From positions 102,578,559 through 102,642,558 of the forward strand of contig CM046452.1 of assembly GCA_025506515.1 (NCBI GenBank): a DNA stretch of 64,000 nucleotides, in the 5' to 3' direction. The notes under the pieces were generated by a model. The model was not told the origin of the DNA. It saw only the letters and a program-made list of their open reading frames with translations, and ran no database searches. The position numbers and the translations under genes were made by a program. Origin of the DNA: Flaveria trinervia (taxonomy: Eukaryota; Streptophyta; Magnoliopsida; Asterales; Asteraceae). Shown piece after piece: positions 1 to 12,000 of this stretch (the first letter of the stretch is position 1; the number at the start of each line of letters is the position of its first letter).

Positions 1-479
1 ATAAAAAAAACATTGAAGCTTAAAAGAAATACTAGAAATATCTTTATGCCCGTTGCGTGGGTAATGACACCACAAACTTAAATATGAATGCTAGAATACA
101 TAAAAATATCTTAACTGCTATCATTACGATTTACTACCCGAATGTAACATCTGTCAATTTTAAAATATGATCAAACCTGTTTGTCAATTTTAAAAAGTAA
201 ATTCTTAAGTTAGCTATTTAAGTTATTTTAATCTTTCGTATTCAATGAGTTTACCATTTATATTCAAAGTGAAATTTATTGCAAAACTTATAAGATTTAA
301 ATTCAATTCAATTCACAATTCAATTTCAAACAATTCAATTTTACAAATATTAATAGAGTTTATTCTTAATTATGGTCATAATTTTATAATAAATAAAGAA
401 ATTATAAAACATTTTTTTAAGATTTAAAAAGGGTTATAAAGACTTTACAAAATAAAATTTTATTTATTAATTAAATATG
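1..479. other. AT-rich DNA, no gene seen
   Basis: Very AT-rich sequence with stop codons in all frames beyond short stretches. No coding similarity, RNA gene or clear repeat boundary was seen. It may include the outer end of the decayed LTR copy that follows. Confidence 0.6.
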
Positions 480-2720
480 TTTTTACAAAATAAAGGTGTT
501 AATAAATTTGGGGCAAATTTGCAAATCATAAAACTTTGTTTCAAAGTTATTATATAAAATAATAACAATTCAAAGTTCGAGGGGCTAATGTGTAATTTTT
601 AATTTACAAACCCAACCCTCCACCCTCTTTCACTCTCCCCGATAATCCGGTCACCGGCCGGCCAATCTCCATCCGAGCTCCGGTGGCCATCAAACACCCA
701 AAATTGGCCATTTTTGAACACACCAATAATACCAATTGACTCGGGGTGGTGTCACGGACTCGAACCCATAGCTTAATTGGACTCTTAAACTCGATATTAA
801 AGGAATCGAACCGAAACAAAAACTTCAATCGACTATCAACCGTTAAACGGGCGAATTGTGATGATTAATCGAGTTAATTGAGCTGAAACGTACGGATAAT
901 CATTACCAAGCTTAATGCATAGTTTAATTTGATTTAATCAATCGATTAAACACTCAATTGTAACCGAAATCGTCGAACAAAAACCAAAACTCGATCGGTA
1001 CCTTAACGTACAAATCAAGGCTATAAAATGGGGGGAAAATGTTTCATTCGATCCCTTTCAGCTCTCTGTAACTCCAATTGCTCGAAAAGATCATTCTAAC
1101 ATCGAATTCAAACCTTCCCGTTCATCGCGGAACCGAAGCTAAATCGGGGATAATCACATCAATCCAGCTACAATCGGGTAATTAAATACACCCACTCATT
1201 CGGTTTCACCCACTAATAAAAAGCCCCATGTTTATTATAAGAATCGTATTCGAATTCATGCTCAATTGGGTTGAAATCAAACCTAGGGTTTATGTGTATT
1301 TGAGTGTTTCTTGGTGTTTATGTATTTAAGAATTAAGGACCGTGATATATCAAGGCCACAACCCTTAGTTCACTAGTTAGTCCCTTACAACATCATCTTG
1401 AGGTCCCGAGTACGAACCTGAGCACCCTCAAATATTATCTTTAAGCCTTTTTAGGCCTTAAATTAATTATAGAATTATTTTTAATAAATATAGAAATGGT
1501 TTTGTAGACTTTAAATATTTTTAAAGACATCAAATCATTTTTTACAATTTTTTCTCAATTTAAATAATTAAATACCTCAATTAATAAAATATTTTAACAA
1601 AGGTTATTCTTGGTTAAATTTTATTAAAATAAAATTTTAAAAGTAATTAATAAATTATTATTATTTGTCAAAATGTTGCCTTTGAATTATTGTCATTTAA
1701 ATTACGTTATTTCAAATGTTTATTCAAATTTTATGTTTAAAATTTTAATAGTTATTATAAATGGTTTGATTTTCATTTTCTTTATATTACAAGACATAAA
1801 TAGTACATTTTTTATTATAAGATCTAATGTACATACAAAAATCCCCAAAATTTCATTTAAAACCCTAGACCTCGTTAAATCATTAAACTTATTATTATTC
1901 AACTTAAATCCTGTAAATATATATTCTTAGGTACCTTTTGAAGGATTGCGTTGAAACGTTATTATTTTTTCCTATTAATGTTGATTCTTATACTTATTTG
2001 ACAAGTGAGTTTCTTCATGCCCCTTTTTACTTTATTTCACACCTTTTGGGATAAAACATGTTAATCTTATAAACTTACACTTGTAAACATCTTGATACTT
2101 GTAAATGCATATGCAATCCATCTTTACCTTTTTCTCATGATTAGTGGTATTATAATGAGTGTTATATGATAAACATATTTTGTTTACAATTATTAACTAT
2201 TGCTAGCCTGGCGACGTCTTAGATCTTTGGGCCTGACAAGCCTATTTGGTGCTAAAGCCGATGTATTGCTGGCTCCTGATGACGTATGCTTGTTCATCAT
2301 GGGAAGCAAGTACACTTAGTCAATCTTATAAACTTGTAATCAAGTCGAGGTTTGGTTGTAATTATATGTGTTTTATAAACTTGTTAACTTATAACTATTG
2401 ACATGAATTGCTACTTGTAAACCTTTATATATATATATATGTATATATATATACACGTGTGTTTAACCCATGGAATCTCATCAACTTTTAAAGTTGACCC
2501 TTTTATTTTTAACATTTTTAGGTTTTCTACTTAAAGATCTCTTCGTGCTCATATATGACTTAGACTTAGTTAATTGAAAGTATTATGTTGTTGTGTATAT
2601 CTTGTTTGTGTTGTATTAATTTAATTGTCTTGTAATGTTCAATAAAAATGATATTTAATATTATTACAACTTATTTAGTTCCATGTGCTTTGAACAATCG
2701 TTTCCCATTCGTCCGCCCTG
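480..2720 (-). mobile_element. Decayed long LTR (family A), copy 1
   Basis: This stretch is collinear with the TSD-flanked solo LTRs at 34021-36837 (opposite orientation) and 55214-57940 (same orientation). Shared blocks are a CCGG-rich patch near 620-700, a tRNA-like block near 1340-1440, and a block near 2205-2335 containing 'TTGCTAGCC' and 'AAGTACACTTAG'. The expected terminal TGTCACACC sequence is not found, so the ends are approximate. No internal retrotransposon genes are present. The short reading frames here are LTR sequence, not genes. Confidence 0.6.
1340..1440 (+). other. Degenerate tRNA-like (Pol III-like) module inside LTR copy 1
   Basis: A block resembling the tRNA-derived head of a SINE: 'AGTTCACTAGTTAG' followed about 35 bp later by a decayed B-box-like 'GAGTACGAACCT'. 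It aligns with better-preserved versions at 56369-56461 and, on the other strand, 35608-35697. It is probably a fixed part of this LTR family. No cloverleaf can be drawn, so it is not a tRNA gene. Confidence 0.4.
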
Positions 2721-3375
2721 ATGATTTGTACTATTATAATATGTTGTGTCTCTTTTAATAAACAACGGATTAGAATGTAGGAGTTAACATCACTTATGAA
2801 ATAGAAGCAAATTATATATGAAAATTCAAATATATATTCATGTATAAACAATTATATTTTCATACTTAGACCACATTCATCGGGACACGTGTGAGAGTTA
2901 GGAGTCTCGGCGCGTAAGAATCCAAATTCTAATAAGTAGCTCTTGACGCCCTTGTGAGATGATGTGAAACGATCCGTTGGAGAGAGGGACCGGTCAATCA
3001 AGTAGTGCCGAAGGTGACAAACTGGTATATCATTTAACCTAGCATGACTAATAAATCATATTCCTTTTCATTTACTCAAATGAAGTTTTCTTGAAATTCC
3101 TTCGTTTAAAGTCACCATACCACACTTCACATAAAGTCCATTTACAAATTCAGATAAAATACATGTCTATGTAATCTAGTAATCATTTATCAAAATTTCC
3201 ATAACTACTAACATAAAGTTTAACATTCGTAACAAATATTTACAAGTTCGCGGCTCTTCATGTCGATTATTATTAATAAATTAAAAAAAAAAATCATTTA
3301 CCTTTATCTAACTCGGCCCGCTGCGTTCCTCTCGGCCCAACAACATAGCACATTCCGTTTATCGTTATTTCTCTC
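2721..3375. other. Intergenic, no gene seen
   Basis: No coding similarity. A GC-richer patch at about 2875-3040 (containing 'GGGACACGTGTGAGAG') may be a remnant of another repeat, but no termini could be found. Confidence 0.4.
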
Positions 3376-4112
3376 AGCCCACTTGTAATAGCCCACTAAA
3401 ACTTTAAACTCTTAAAAGGAGTTCAGCCCACTAACACTTTAAACTATTAGAACGAGTGCAGCTCACTAACACCTTAAACTGTTAGAACGAGTTCAGCCCA
3501 CTAAGACTTTAAACTTTCAAAACGAGTGCAGCCCACTGAAACCTTAAACTTCTAAAAAGAGTTCAGCCCACTAACACTTTAAACTTTAAAACCAGTGCAG
3601 CGCACTAAAACCGGTGACAACTTAAAAGGAGTTCAGCCCACTAACACTAAACTTTTAAAACGAGTGTAGCCCATAAAAACCTTAAACTCTTAAAAGGAGT
3701 TCAGCCCACTAGCACTTTAAACTTATAAAACCAGTGCGGCCCACTAAAACCATAAACCCTAAAAAGTGTTCAGACCACTAACACTTAAAAGCTTTTAAAA
3801 CGAGTGCAGTCCACTAAAACCTTAAACTCTTAAAACGAGTTCAGCCCGGTAACACTTAAAACTTTTAAAACGAGTGTAGCCCATAAAAACCTTAAACTCT
3901 TAAAAGGAGTTCAGCCCACTAGCACTTTAAACTTATAAAACCAGTGCGGCCCACTAAAACCATAAACCCTAAAAAGTGTTCAGACCACTAACACTTAAAA
4001 GCTTTTAAAACGAGTGCAGTCCACTAAAACCTTAAACTCTTAAAACGAGTTCAGCCCGGTAACACTTAAAACTTTTAAAACGAGTGCAGCCCACTAAAAC
4101 CTTAAACTCTTA
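3376..4112. repeat. Minisatellite, ~36-bp unit with a perfect 210-bp higher-order duplication
   Basis: About 20 imperfect units of roughly 36 bp built on 'AGCCCACTAACACTTTAAAC' followed by an A-rich segment and 'CGAGTGC' or 'GGAGTTC'. Two unit types tend to alternate. Positions 3661-3870 and 3871-4080 appear identical base for base, so a block of about six units was duplicated very recently, or the assembly duplicated it. No reading frame is conserved through the array. Confidence 0.9.
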
Positions 4113-5690
4113 AAGACTAAAGAAGTAAAGATTGTGTATATAATTTAATTTAGGGGTAACTTTGTAAAATAGTAACCAACTTTTAAAAATGTTCTAATTA
4201 AATAATTAAAGTTTTAAAAGTGTTTCAATTAGATCATTCATTTTTATATTTTATACAAATTAAAAGTCATAACATAAATTTTAACATGTTATACTTTTGG
4301 ATTTAGTTAGAAAAAATATTTTTTTCTATATTTTGATGCTGATATAAAACGTTGACGTAATTTTAGGCACTTTTTATTTTTTTCATAATTAACATGTTTT
4401 TTTTATTTTTTAATATAATTTTATATATTGAAAATTCTAACTCCAATGTTTTTTTCATTATTATTTTCTTGTCATAATAAAATTAGGTAATGACTCGATT
4501 TGATCGTTTGGAGGTCCAATTTGAGAAAAATATGCATGAATGACTAAATTAGAACACTTTTAAAACTTGATTATTATTCTGTAACATTTTCCCTTTAATT
4601 TAATCCCTGACATATATTTGTAGCAAAAATTTCTTTACTCCAACTAATAATCGTTCATCTGCAAGAAAGCAAACCCACAATCAACACCATTTAATACTTC
4701 ATCCTTCATTTTTGGTTTCTTGTCTTTCTAAAAAGTTGCAAAAAATGAAAAAAAAAGACAACTAAAGATCTTAAATATAAGAATCAATATTTTGTCTATC
4801 ATATTTTGTAAATTTAATTACATCCAGATCTCAAAATTAATCAATATTTAAACTTTTACTATTAAAGTGGTCAAAACTAAAATTTTAACCTATTTTGTAA
4901 TCTTCTCTTCTTTTTATTACTTATAAATGAAACTTTCAAAAAAGTATGTATGATATTTGTAATCATTGAACTCTTTTATGATTATAACATTTAAGAAAAA
5001 ATTAAAAGGCAGTTGCGTATCAACTTCAAATCTAAAATTTCCATCTATGAAGGTGATGTTTCTAACGATATATTTTCTTCGTATTTTAATAATTGTTTTC
5101 AATCATAAAGAGAAATTATGGCTTCTTTATTCAATTGTTTCGGTTTCTTATTGGCGAATATTCCTGAACTATCAAAGAAGTAAATAACTGCTTTTTAAGT
5201 CTTGTTTGTCACTAATAAAAATATATATTTATATCTATATTTATATTTATACTAATACCAAAATAAGTTTTTATCATATATCATCTTTGTACATCATCTT
5301 TATCACATCTCATTAGCATAAAAAAGTAACCATTGTATAATAATAATATTAAATGTTAATAACATTATTATATTCTTTCAAATTATAAAGCACTTTTTAT
5401 TAAAAAATGTATTTTTAATAAATAAATATACTTTTTCAAATATAGATTTTTTAAATGATGTTTAAAAAAATTAGAAATGCTGAAATGTTAAAAAGCATTT
5501 TTTAAACAAAAGCTTTTAAAAGACGAAAGTTAAAAAAAATATTGTTATTACTTTATTCCTTATAGTAGTTGACTACACATAATTAAAATCATATCTTATC
5601 TGAAAATTATTTAATAATTTATAAAGCTAACTATTAATTTAATATTTTTAAATGGACATGTGTGAAAAATGAATTTTTTAAACTAGTATA
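4113..5690. other. AT-rich intergenic DNA, no gene seen
   Basis: Long runs of A and T with only short open frames (for example 4917-5187 on both strands). These show no recognisable protein similarity and no biased codon use. Confidence 0.55.
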
Positions 5691-5698
5691 TTAATAAA

Positions 5699-6099
5699 GG
5701 GTCCTAATAAAGAGACACCCCAGTTTATAAATCGACATCCACTTATACGTCGCGTATGGGTCCATACGCGGCGTATAGGGTCGAATACACTAAAAACGAG
5801 GAAAATTCAGGGGGGGGTGTCAGAAAGCTATACGCCTCATATAGCCCTATATGACCCCTATACGACACATATAGGGCTATACGACGCGTATAGCGAATTT
5901 CGACACTGACTACGAGAAAAATTCAGGGGGCTGTTGGAGAGCTATACGCCTCATATAGCCCTATACGACACATATAGCCCCATACGACACATACAGCCTT
6001 ATACGACCCCCCTCTATACTACGCGTATGGAGCTATACGACACGTATAGAAATTTTTAGATGTTGATTTAAAATATTGTGGTGTCTATTAAAAAAACCC
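5699..6099. mobile_element. MITE with 8-bp target-site duplication (hAT-like)
   Basis: The left end 'GGGTCCTAATAAAGAGACAC' is the imperfect inverse of the right end, which finishes 'GGTGTCTATTAAAAAAACCC'. Inverted similarity continues inward for about 45 bp. The element is flanked by direct copies of TTAATAAA at 5691-5698 and 6100-6107. An 8-bp duplication fits the hAT superfamily. The 401-bp interior is a mosaic of short palindromes such as 'TATACGACGCGTATAG' and 'CTATACGACACATATAG', with no coding capacity. Confidence 0.8.
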
Positions 6100-6107
6100 T
6101 TAATAAA

Positions 6108-6727
6108 AGACTAATTTGACTATCACATGGCCTCTTCCTAGGTGTCCACCTAAGATTTGTATACAGGTTATCGTCGCAATAAACATCAGTTATAAGAAAT
6201 ATAAATGAAAACTTAATCAAGTCAAACTTTAAAATTTGTTAATATTTTTTAATAAATTAAATTTTACTTAAATATGATAATAATATCCTAATAGTAAAAA
6301 ATTAGTTTTTTATAGTCACAACTCAATTTTTAAAGTTTACATATCAAATGATTTAATATGATAAAAGATTTAAACTAAAACAAATTAAATAATTAATTTT
6401 ATGTATTTGTTATTCAATCCGTATAGTGTACGAGTCACAAATTAGTTATAATAATATAAAAGCAGCTTAATTTTTTAGTTTACGTTCACAAAACTAATTT
6501 TGCTTTTAGTAGTTTTTCTACATTAACTTTAATTAGTTTTATGTCCATCCGATAATGAGATATCTTATATTGTTATAGTTAAATAGCTATTTTTCTAATT
6601 TCTAAACAAAAGGAATATTTGTTTAAAATCAGTGTACAACTCTTTATTTAAAACTTTAATTTAACCACGTAGGAAACATCAAAACAACACTTTGATTTGA
6701 TGTTGTTTTTCAAAAAATTAATTGTTG
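6108..6727. other. AT-rich intergenic DNA, no gene seen
   Basis: Nothing recognisable between the MITE and the left inverted repeat of the Mutator-like element. Confidence 0.5.
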
Positions 6728-6945
6728 GAGTAAATTACCATTTGCATCCCTGATGTTTTTCAATTTTAACCATTTGTATCCCTGCAGTTTCAAAGTCTTG
6801 ATTTGCCCCCTAACATTTTCTTTTTATCTTCATTTGAGTCCAAAACACTAACGACGTTAGATTTTTCTATTAACTTTTGTAAAATGACAAAATTATCCTT
6901 ATTTATTAATTCACATGCCTATCATCCTCACCCACACCCCTGATT

Positions 6946-7493
6946 CTAAATCTGATTATGAATCTGACTATTGTTGTTTGGTGATGAAGATGATGTAGAA
7001 GCTGATGAAGAAGAAGATGATGAACAACAATTAGGTTTCAACCTCTTTGTATGAGGGTAGATCGTGTCACCGACGATAGTTTGCAGATCGGAATCCGGTA
7101 GGGTTCCTGGGACACCACTCATAAATGAATCATCAATCACTGGCGACTCATTCACAGGATTAAGCTCACAGATCATCGATTCAAGCCACGAGTTGAGATC
7201 AGAAGGATTATAATGAACCGAATCAGAAGCAATCTGAGACAAACTATCATCGTTCCCCAAAACACCTTCCAGATGTTCAATCTTCTGAGCAACACCAACC
7301 ATATCAGACGATTTCACCTTGTACCCCAACATCACCAACAACTCATCAACACCGCGTCGTCTGCTCTGTCCCACATGTTCTTCCCCTTTCCGGTCACATC
7401 CCCACCGTCCACAGCGGCGATGGCAGTGGCGACAGTGGTGGTGGTTGTTGATGGTGTGGTTATATGGTGATTTTGTGGGTGATTTCGCTTCAT
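6946..7493 (-). pseudogene. DELLA protein N-terminal fragment (GAI/RGA type), frameshifted, no GRAS domain
   Basis: DELLA proteins are nuclear GRAS-family repressors of gibberellin signalling; their N-terminus binds the receptor GID1. The reading frame starts at the ATG at 7493, with an MKR start followed by His/Thr-rich sequence and GKGKNMWD just before the DELLA motif, as in real DELLA proteins. After a frame break near 7351-7356 (one G apparently missing) it continues with DELLVMLGYKV, then KIEHLE, then SVHYNPSDLNSW, matching the DELLA, LExLE and TVHYNP motifs. A Ser-rich linker follows and a stop lies at 6946-6948. The whole GRAS domain, about 400 residues in the family, is missing; about 182 codons remain. 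It lies inside an inverted-repeat element, so it looks captured rather than resident. Identity is firm; expression is unknown. Confidence 0.85.
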
Positions 7494-7499
7494 ATTTGA

Positions 7500-7960
7500 T
7501 GGGGGTCGCGGTGGTGGTGATGGGGGTCGCGATGGTGATGATGGGGGTGGCGATGATGGTGATGGTGGTGATGGTGGTCGCGGTGGTGGTGATGGGGGTC
7601 GCGATGGTGGTGATGGGATCACATGGTGGTGATAGGGTGGTTGTAGTGTGGAGATGACATCTCGCGGTGGTGATGGGGATCGCGATGGTGGTGATGGGGG
7701 GTTGCGGTGGTGGTGATGGGGGAGTTGATGCGGGTTGAGGCGGTCGCAGTGGTGGTGATGGTGGTCGCGGCAATGGTGATAGGAGTCACGACGGTGGTGA
7801 TTGGTGGCTCTAATAAAGAGAAAAAGTGTGTGGGGGGGAGGGTTATGGTGGTGGTGATGAAGGATGTGGAGGTGGTGACAAGTGGTTGTGGAGGTGGTGA
7901 TGAGGGTTGTGGAGGTGGTGATAGGCTGTGGAGGCAGTGTTGGGTATGGTGGTAATGAAG
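7500..7960. repeat. GGT/GAT-rich imperfect repeat, ~21-bp unit
   Basis: Units resembling 'GGTCGCGGTGGTGGTGATGG' repeat imperfectly just upstream of the DELLA start codon inside the Mutator-like element. The open frames here (Pro/Ser-rich on one strand, Val/Met-rich on the other) result from repeat composition and are not supported as proteins. Confidence 0.8.
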
Positions 7961-8192
7961 AAGATGATGTCGATGAATGGATCCCATAAGTTTTTTTATT
8001 ATTTAATTCAAGGGGTAGTTTAGTTTTTTCAATTGTGTTAGTTATCTTGACTCAAATTGAAATAAAAATAAAACGACAGACACTCAAATGAAGATAACAT
8101 TAAACGTCAGGGGACAAATGACAATTTTGAAACTATAGAAATGTAAACGGTTATGATGAAAAAACATTAAAGATGCAAATGATAATTTACTA

Positions 8193-8639
8193 TAATGTTT
8201 TCATCACCTCAAATTCCTAATTACAGTAGTCAAAGAGAGCAACATGCATCCTTTTCTACTTTTTTTTCTCCGTTAGAAAATTACTAAAACAATTACATTA
8301 TTAGGAGTCATCTTGCGCATATCTTCTTCATTTCACATTGACTATGGCATAATGGCAACTTCCGAAATTTCAAATTACTATAAATCAAGAGATTATTATG
8401 GGATTGATGGCCCCCGTCTATTTCTTTATTGCTATTGCTTTTCCTTTGAAGCATAGTATTCTTGTGTGGTCATTTCAGAGATGCAATGCGTTTTATCTTC
8501 TACAAGTGATAAAAAGGTTTATCGAAGGTTTTTAAAGTGATTATAAAAAAGTTAATTCTAACTTAAATCTAATATTTACACCACTTATAATTAAAACCAT
8601 GTTTTTAAAGTGATTATAAAAAATTGAATTTTATCTTAA
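8193..8639. other. Intergenic, no gene seen
   Basis: No coding similarity or repeat structure apart from short partial echoes of the next MITE ('AAAACCATGTTTTTAAAGTG' near 8595). Confidence 0.45.
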
Positions 8640-9030
8640 GGGATGAATCAAATGAAAACCATGTTTATAATTAAAAACCGTGAAAACCACCACTAACCAA
8701 TCAATCATAACTTATAATTGATTTAACATTCTAATTGTTTAAAGTATATTTAAGCAAAATTTAACCATATTTTCAAGGTCATCATGTATTTTTTCATATA
8801 AACTCCAAGTAACGTCAATAATGAAGAAACGACTTACGTATACGTAACTTGTATGGGCTACATTTACACAACTCTTAGTTGTACACTTGGTAACACGTAC
8901 TTGCATATACATAACCCATACATGTATGTAACTTTTAGTTGTACATTTTATAACACGTACTTATATATATGTAACCCCTGATTTTCATGGTTTTTAATTA
9001 TAAACATGGTTTTCATTTGATCACTTCCCT
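8640..9030. mobile_element. MITE family 1, copy 1
   Basis: The left end 'GGATGAATCAAATGAAAACC' followed by 'ATGTTTATAATTAAAAACC' is inverted at the right end ('GGTTTTTAATTATAAACATG', then 'TTTTCATTTGATCACTTCCC'), giving TIRs of about 45 bp. The interior has repeats of 'GTAAC', 'TAGTTGTACA' and 'AACACGTAC'. A second copy at 33093-33469 aligns along its whole length. Confidence 0.8.
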
Positions 9031-12000
9031 GTCATCTTATACTTATAAGTATATATCTATATTATATTATAATACATTTGAGACGTAATGAGATTGAGTT
9101 TAAAGAGCCAAACTTGTCTTTTATGAATTTGACTATCTTAAACATCTTTTACGTACACATCCCAATTATATAACTATATACAAAAATTAACTTGAATAAT
9201 ATTGATTATGAATTTGACTATCTTATACATTAGTTAATAATGAATTTTTTAAATTTCTTTATAAATCAAGTTATGTAAAATTAATTTTCTGTTTAGCGAC
9301 ATCATTAAAATCATTCTTAGAAATTTAGTTTATCATGTTGTGTTTCATGTGACATCACGCTAACACCCCTCTAATACATATAGGTTGTATAGTTGTAAAA
9401 TTAATAGATAAAGGATCGATCAGAAGCGAAGAAATTAGTGTTCGATCTTCACTTCACCATTTGGTATTATTTCTCGTTGTTGGCTAGTATCTATTGGTAT
9501 TAAAAATTGTCTGTGGTTGATACCGTGAGAAAAGCTACTTTAAATATTTTGTCTTCCTTGACATCTCTTTATTTTGAATCATGCTTCAAGGTATTTTTAG
9601 ACATCATAGGTTTGTATTATATTTTATTTTCTTGCTGTAAGTAACATGCATTTTAGTATTATTGTCATTTAACTTTTTGCATAGGGGATCTACATAAAGT
9701 TTTGCTGTAGTTCAACAGCCTACCAAGTACATAAAACTTTATCATAGTTCAATGACTTATTTTCCAAACTTTTATTTTATTAATATTATTTATAATAACT
9801 AGATTTGTGACCCAGGACTTGTTGGAGGATAATTTTTCTATCAGTTTTTAAAATAACACAAGTACCCTTTTATTTTAGAAAAGAATTAAAAAAAACCCAT
9901 CATGTACTTGGCGATTGCCGGGTGCGGTGGCTCATCTTGGTGATTAGATGACCGGAAAGAGTGGAGGTGAGACATATAAATAGATGGTGTTTAATCCTTG
10001 TTGAACAAAAAACATAAATAGATCGTACTAAAAGATACATGACCAGCTTGAAACCTTTCATGTTTTTGATCTTCGTTAAACCTAAATACATGTTTTCAAG
10101 ATCTACTGCCAATAACCGGGTCCAAACCGAAACCCAGTCCTCCATAAAACCAAACACTAACGGCCCTCGGGTCTAATGTGACCACCATATTTTAATCTTA
10201 TCATGCAATTAAACTTGGAATTACTTCTTTCAACTTGACAATACATCTCTCCATCATGATAACATGATGGTTACTTCATAATAGATGATGGTTTCAACTT
10301 TCTTACTAGTGTATACTACACTATGAATAGATAATGTTCAACTTGACTTGCAAATTAGAAAAAAAATATAATCATCATCATCCATTTTCTATAAACTACA
10401 AAACTTTTTAAAAATACATTTTGAACTTGATGTATTTTTTTTAGAATTACAATACCAACACGGCAACACCTGCGTTTCTCCCCTTCAATTTCATATGTAA
10501 GTTTATTTTCTATATCTTTTTCATATAAGATATGATTAGTTGTTCTCTATAGTATTCTTCATCTAACATAAATAAAAAAGACCTTTTTATCTAGTTTGTT
10601 TTTACATTTCTCTGTAATTTTTTGAACCCGAGGTATATTCAACATAGCTTTGATGCATAGTAATATCTTAAAGAAGGAGATTTTGGTGGATTTTTGGATT
10701 TGTTTATCTTTCAAATTGAGCAAACATGCGAGGAAATCAAGTGTTTGGAAATCTTAAAAACAACTAGAAAACATAAGGACGTGACAATTTCATCGAAGTT
10801 GGGCCAAATATCTTCTTTATATAGGTGATGACGAACCGTCACAATGCTTTCCTTGACATTTGATACTATCACTATTACTTAGTTACTACTAATGACCAAG
10901 ATACTCATGTAACAATTATACAACTACATAAGTGGAAAAACTCTTCAATAGAATCTTTATCAACGGTAATTCAATTACCGCTACCATTGACTAGCAGTTG
11001 CTAAGTACAAAAGCTGCTAATAACTAGTTTGGCATGATAGCCAGTTGCCACTGACGTAACTTAGTATGATAATCGATTGCTACATAAATCAATTTCCATG
11101 CGGTTTAAAAAACAAACATACAAATTCAAAGCAACTTCCAGTGGCATTTAACCAAGGTGACAACTATTTTCCATTGTGGGTGCCAATCGAGAGGTGAGAC
11201 CACTCACTAGGGGCTCTACTCCATAGCCCTCACCTGGGAGTTGTCCGCAAAACCACACCGAGGAGCTACTCTCTATACCCCTAGGTTCTTTAGTGTATGA
11301 AATAAAAACAGACGTTATAAAAACTAATTGTGTATTTCACACCTCCTAACTTCTATCAACTTATTTTTTTATTTCTCTTTCATCTTAAAAATATCGGTTA
11401 CTCAAAATATTCGGAAGACACTTGAATAAAACGCATGAATAACATATGTAAGAGTTAATCATTAATAATGATTTAGTAAACAACAATAAAAGGTTTACTC
11501 CTGAAGGTGAAGGTGGAGTCTCTTTTTTCAATTTTTATTTGTTATTTTAAAGTGGAAATCTAGCTATCTTATCTTATTCGAGCAACTTGAATGGTTATGG
11601 TCAATTGTGGAGACTCCTGATTTCAAAATATCAATTCTCCGATGAAAGGAACAAATTTTGGATTTTCTCTTATATACGCGTTTGCTTACAATATACTTTT
11701 TGTATCCATATGGCGTGCTTGCACTTAAGCCTATCTACCTGTGATTTGACCATGAGCTAATTTCCAATTTGTCATATACTATACAAAATTACTGACTTCA
11801 AGAATTTAGCTTTTGCAATACTAACCAGAAATAAGCGTTCATGTTGTAGCGAAGGCGTAAAATCGTGCCAAATAACACAAATGTCACACCACCGCCAACA
11901 CTGAAGTCACGGTGTGTTAATATGAAAAACTTAGACTAATACGTAAAATGTAGAAAAATAGAACTCAGTCGATCTAAGAATCATGCGTTGTGACGAACCC

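Larger units (their letters stand above)
6728..8192. mobile_element. Mutator-like non-autonomous element carrying a DELLA gene fragment (Pack-MULE-like)
   Basis: The left end starts 'GAGTAAATTACCATTTGCAT' and continues for roughly 110-150 bp as an imperfect inverse of the right end, which closes 'GCAAATGATAATTTAC'. Matching inner landmarks include 'ATCTTCATTTGAGT' on the left and its inverse near 8086-8100. The terminus is shared with the element at 12393-13886, which has a 9-bp target duplication typical of Mutator elements. No clean 9-bp duplication survives here ('TAATTGTTG' left, 'TAATGTTTT' right). Cargo is the 5' part of a DELLA gene on the - strand and a GGT-rich repeat. No transposase is present. 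Confidence 0.7.

Noticed and set aside
3376..4112. CRISPR array
   Set aside because: Units are contiguous, diverged and lack unique spacers; this is a plant minisatellite.
7319..7987. Several overlapping Pro/Thr/His or Val/Met-rich frames
   Set aside because: Result of the GGT/CAC repeat; only the DELLA-motif frame on the - strand has family similarity.
9900..10157. 85-codon frame on the - strand as a gene
   Set aside because: No motif, no paralogue, no promoter or splice context; length is within chance for this window.
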